The translations under genes and the position numbers were made by a program. This document shows positions 5,859 through 6,568 of a stretch of 6,568 nucleotides of DNA, one piece after another. Source of the DNA: JADIYM01 sp964641945 (GTDB lineage Bacteria > Acidobacteriota > Blastocatellia > UBA7656 > JADIYM01); NCBI GenBank assembly GCA_964641945.1, contig CAZXLQ010000288.1, positions 1 through 6,568 of the forward strand. Reading direction: 5' to 3'. Position 1 is the first letter of the stretch, and the number at the start of each line of letters is the position of its first letter. The notes under the pieces are model-generated. The model was given only the letters and a program-made list of their open reading frames with translations, had not been told where the DNA came from and did no database searches.

Positions 5859-6458
5859 GTGAGAAAGCTCTACTCGCTTCTGTCACTGTCCCTTGTAATG
5901 TGCACTGCGATTGCGTGCGGCGGAGGTATGGGCACGGCGCCTGCCAACGCCAATGCCAACAAGCCTGCAGCATCCAATGCGGCGCCTGCAACGAACACCG
6001 CAGCGACGAATACGACCGCGGCCGCAAGCACCTCCGACGAAGGCGAGTTGTTCAGCCACCAGGAAGGCGGCCTTTCGTTCGTGGTTCCGAAGGGCTGGAA
6101 GTTCGAGCCGGAGGGCGATCAGGGCGTAATCACCACACCGGACGAGAGCCTTGCCATATTCGTGATCGTGTCCAGCGAGGACTCGCTCGATGCCACCGTC
6201 AAGGCACTCGACGACGAGGTTGGAAAGATCATCAAGGACTCGAAGATCACGAACGAAGCGCGCGAACAGGACGTGAACGGAATGCCCGGAATCGCGATTG
6301 GCGGGACCGGCATTGTCGAAGGCGAGAACGTGCAGTGGTCCGTCGACATCATCCAGGCGAAGAAGCCGGTGATCTTCCTCTCGGTGGCGAACGAGGAAGG
6401 CAACAAGAAGCACTATGCGGGTTTTCAGAAGTTCGCCTCGAGCATCAAGAAGCTGTAG
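5859..6458 (+). CDS. Lipoprotein with Asn/Ala/Thr-rich linker and PsbP/DcrB-like domain
   Basis: A 199-residue protein, GTG start. Residues 1-19 form a lipoprotein signal (R2, K3, hydrophobic core) ending in AIAC, so Cys20 would be lipidated and the protein anchored on the outer face of the inner membrane or on the outer membrane. Residues 21-62 are a low-complexity linker rich in Asn, Ala, Thr and Pro (for example ANANANKPAASNAAPATN). Residues ~64-199 form a globular domain starting LSFVVPKGWKFEP (72-84) and ending in FQKFASSIKKL; this pattern, in which a fitted 'P.GW' strand opens the domain and an 'F..i..Sik' helix ends it, is typical of small PsbP/Mog1/DcrB-like (DUF1795-type) proteins. 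The role is unknown. It is divergent from pgl and is followed only by a terminal hairpin. The protein call is firm; the fold assignment is tentative. Confidence 0.88.
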   Translation: MRKLYSLLSLSLVMCTAIACGGGMGTAPANANANKPAASNAAPATNTAATNTTAAASTSDEGELFSHQEGGLSFVVPKGWKFEPEGDQGVITTPDESLAIFVIVSSEDSLDATVKALDDEVGKIIKDSKITNEAREQDVNGMPGIAIGGTGIVEGENVQWSVDIIQAKKPVIFLSVANEEGNKKHYAGFQKFASSIKKL

Positions 6459-6530
6459 GGCGGAGGGCTTACCGGGACGCTCACGCACACGTCGCGTGAT
6501 CCGTGACGACACCGACATTGCGCGCCTCAA

Positions 6531-6568
6531 GCATCAGTACCGTGCGCTACCGCGCACGGTACTGATGC
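6531..6568. repeat. Perfect 17-bp stem hairpin at the window end
   Basis: GCATCAGTACCGTGCGC (6531-6547) has its exact reverse complement at 6552-6568, with a 4-nt loop TACC. It starts 72 bases after the lipoprotein stop. It could be a transcription terminator, but no T-tract can be seen since the sequence ends on the last stem base. It could also be a repeat at which assembly stopped, or an assembly fold-back. Confidence 0.85.

Noticed and set aside
5883..6530. 215-codon minus-strand open frame over the lipoprotein
   Set aside because: The plus strand has a signal peptide, lipobox, ribosome binding site and a coherent domain; the minus frame has none of these.

Overview
The window looks like a GC-rich bacterial genome or metagenome scaffold. 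It contains a run of ten Ns at 3005-3014, which is an assembly join, and it ends exactly on the last base of a perfect palindrome. Three of the four genes start with GTG behind a clear purine-rich ribosome binding site. A secreted metzincin with C-terminal FLRNSN/GDWNxDG repeats, and a lipoprotein with an Asn/Ala/Thr-rich linker, are both types I associate with Acidobacteriota and similar soil lineages. That placement is an impression, not a demonstration; no rRNA or other marker gene is present.

Layout. 1-144 is a leader with small repeats. 145-2889 (+) encodes a large secreted reprolysin-like zinc metalloprotease: signal peptide, propeptide, HExxHxxGxxH catalytic domain, two beta-sandwich-type domains and five ~48-residue repeats. 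2890-3347 is non-coding and holds a large imperfect palindrome broken by the N gap, then a second hairpin (3148-3226). 3348-4760 (+) encodes a membrane protein that joins a GYF_2-like N-terminal domain, a Cys/His zinc-binding module and a DUF4013-like multi-pass membrane domain. 4761-4888 lies between convergent genes and is almost entirely a palindrome built from phased 8-bp units. 4889-5629 (-) encodes 6-phosphogluconolactonase (pgl). 5630-5858 is a divergent intergenic region. 5859-6458 (+) encodes a lipoprotein with a PsbP/DcrB-like domain. The final 110 bases end in a perfect 17-bp stem hairpin.

The four genes do not form an operon or an evident shared pathway: one is secreted, one is in the membrane, one is cytosolic central metabolism (oxidative pentose phosphate pathway) and one is a lipoprotein. 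I found no mobile element, CRISPR array, defence system or RNA gene. The most notable points are the intergenic palindromes (three of the five intergenic or flanking stretches hold strong ones, and two of these share a style), the replacement of the usual Met-turn methionine by glutamine in the protease, and the three-part architecture of the 3348-4760 membrane protein.
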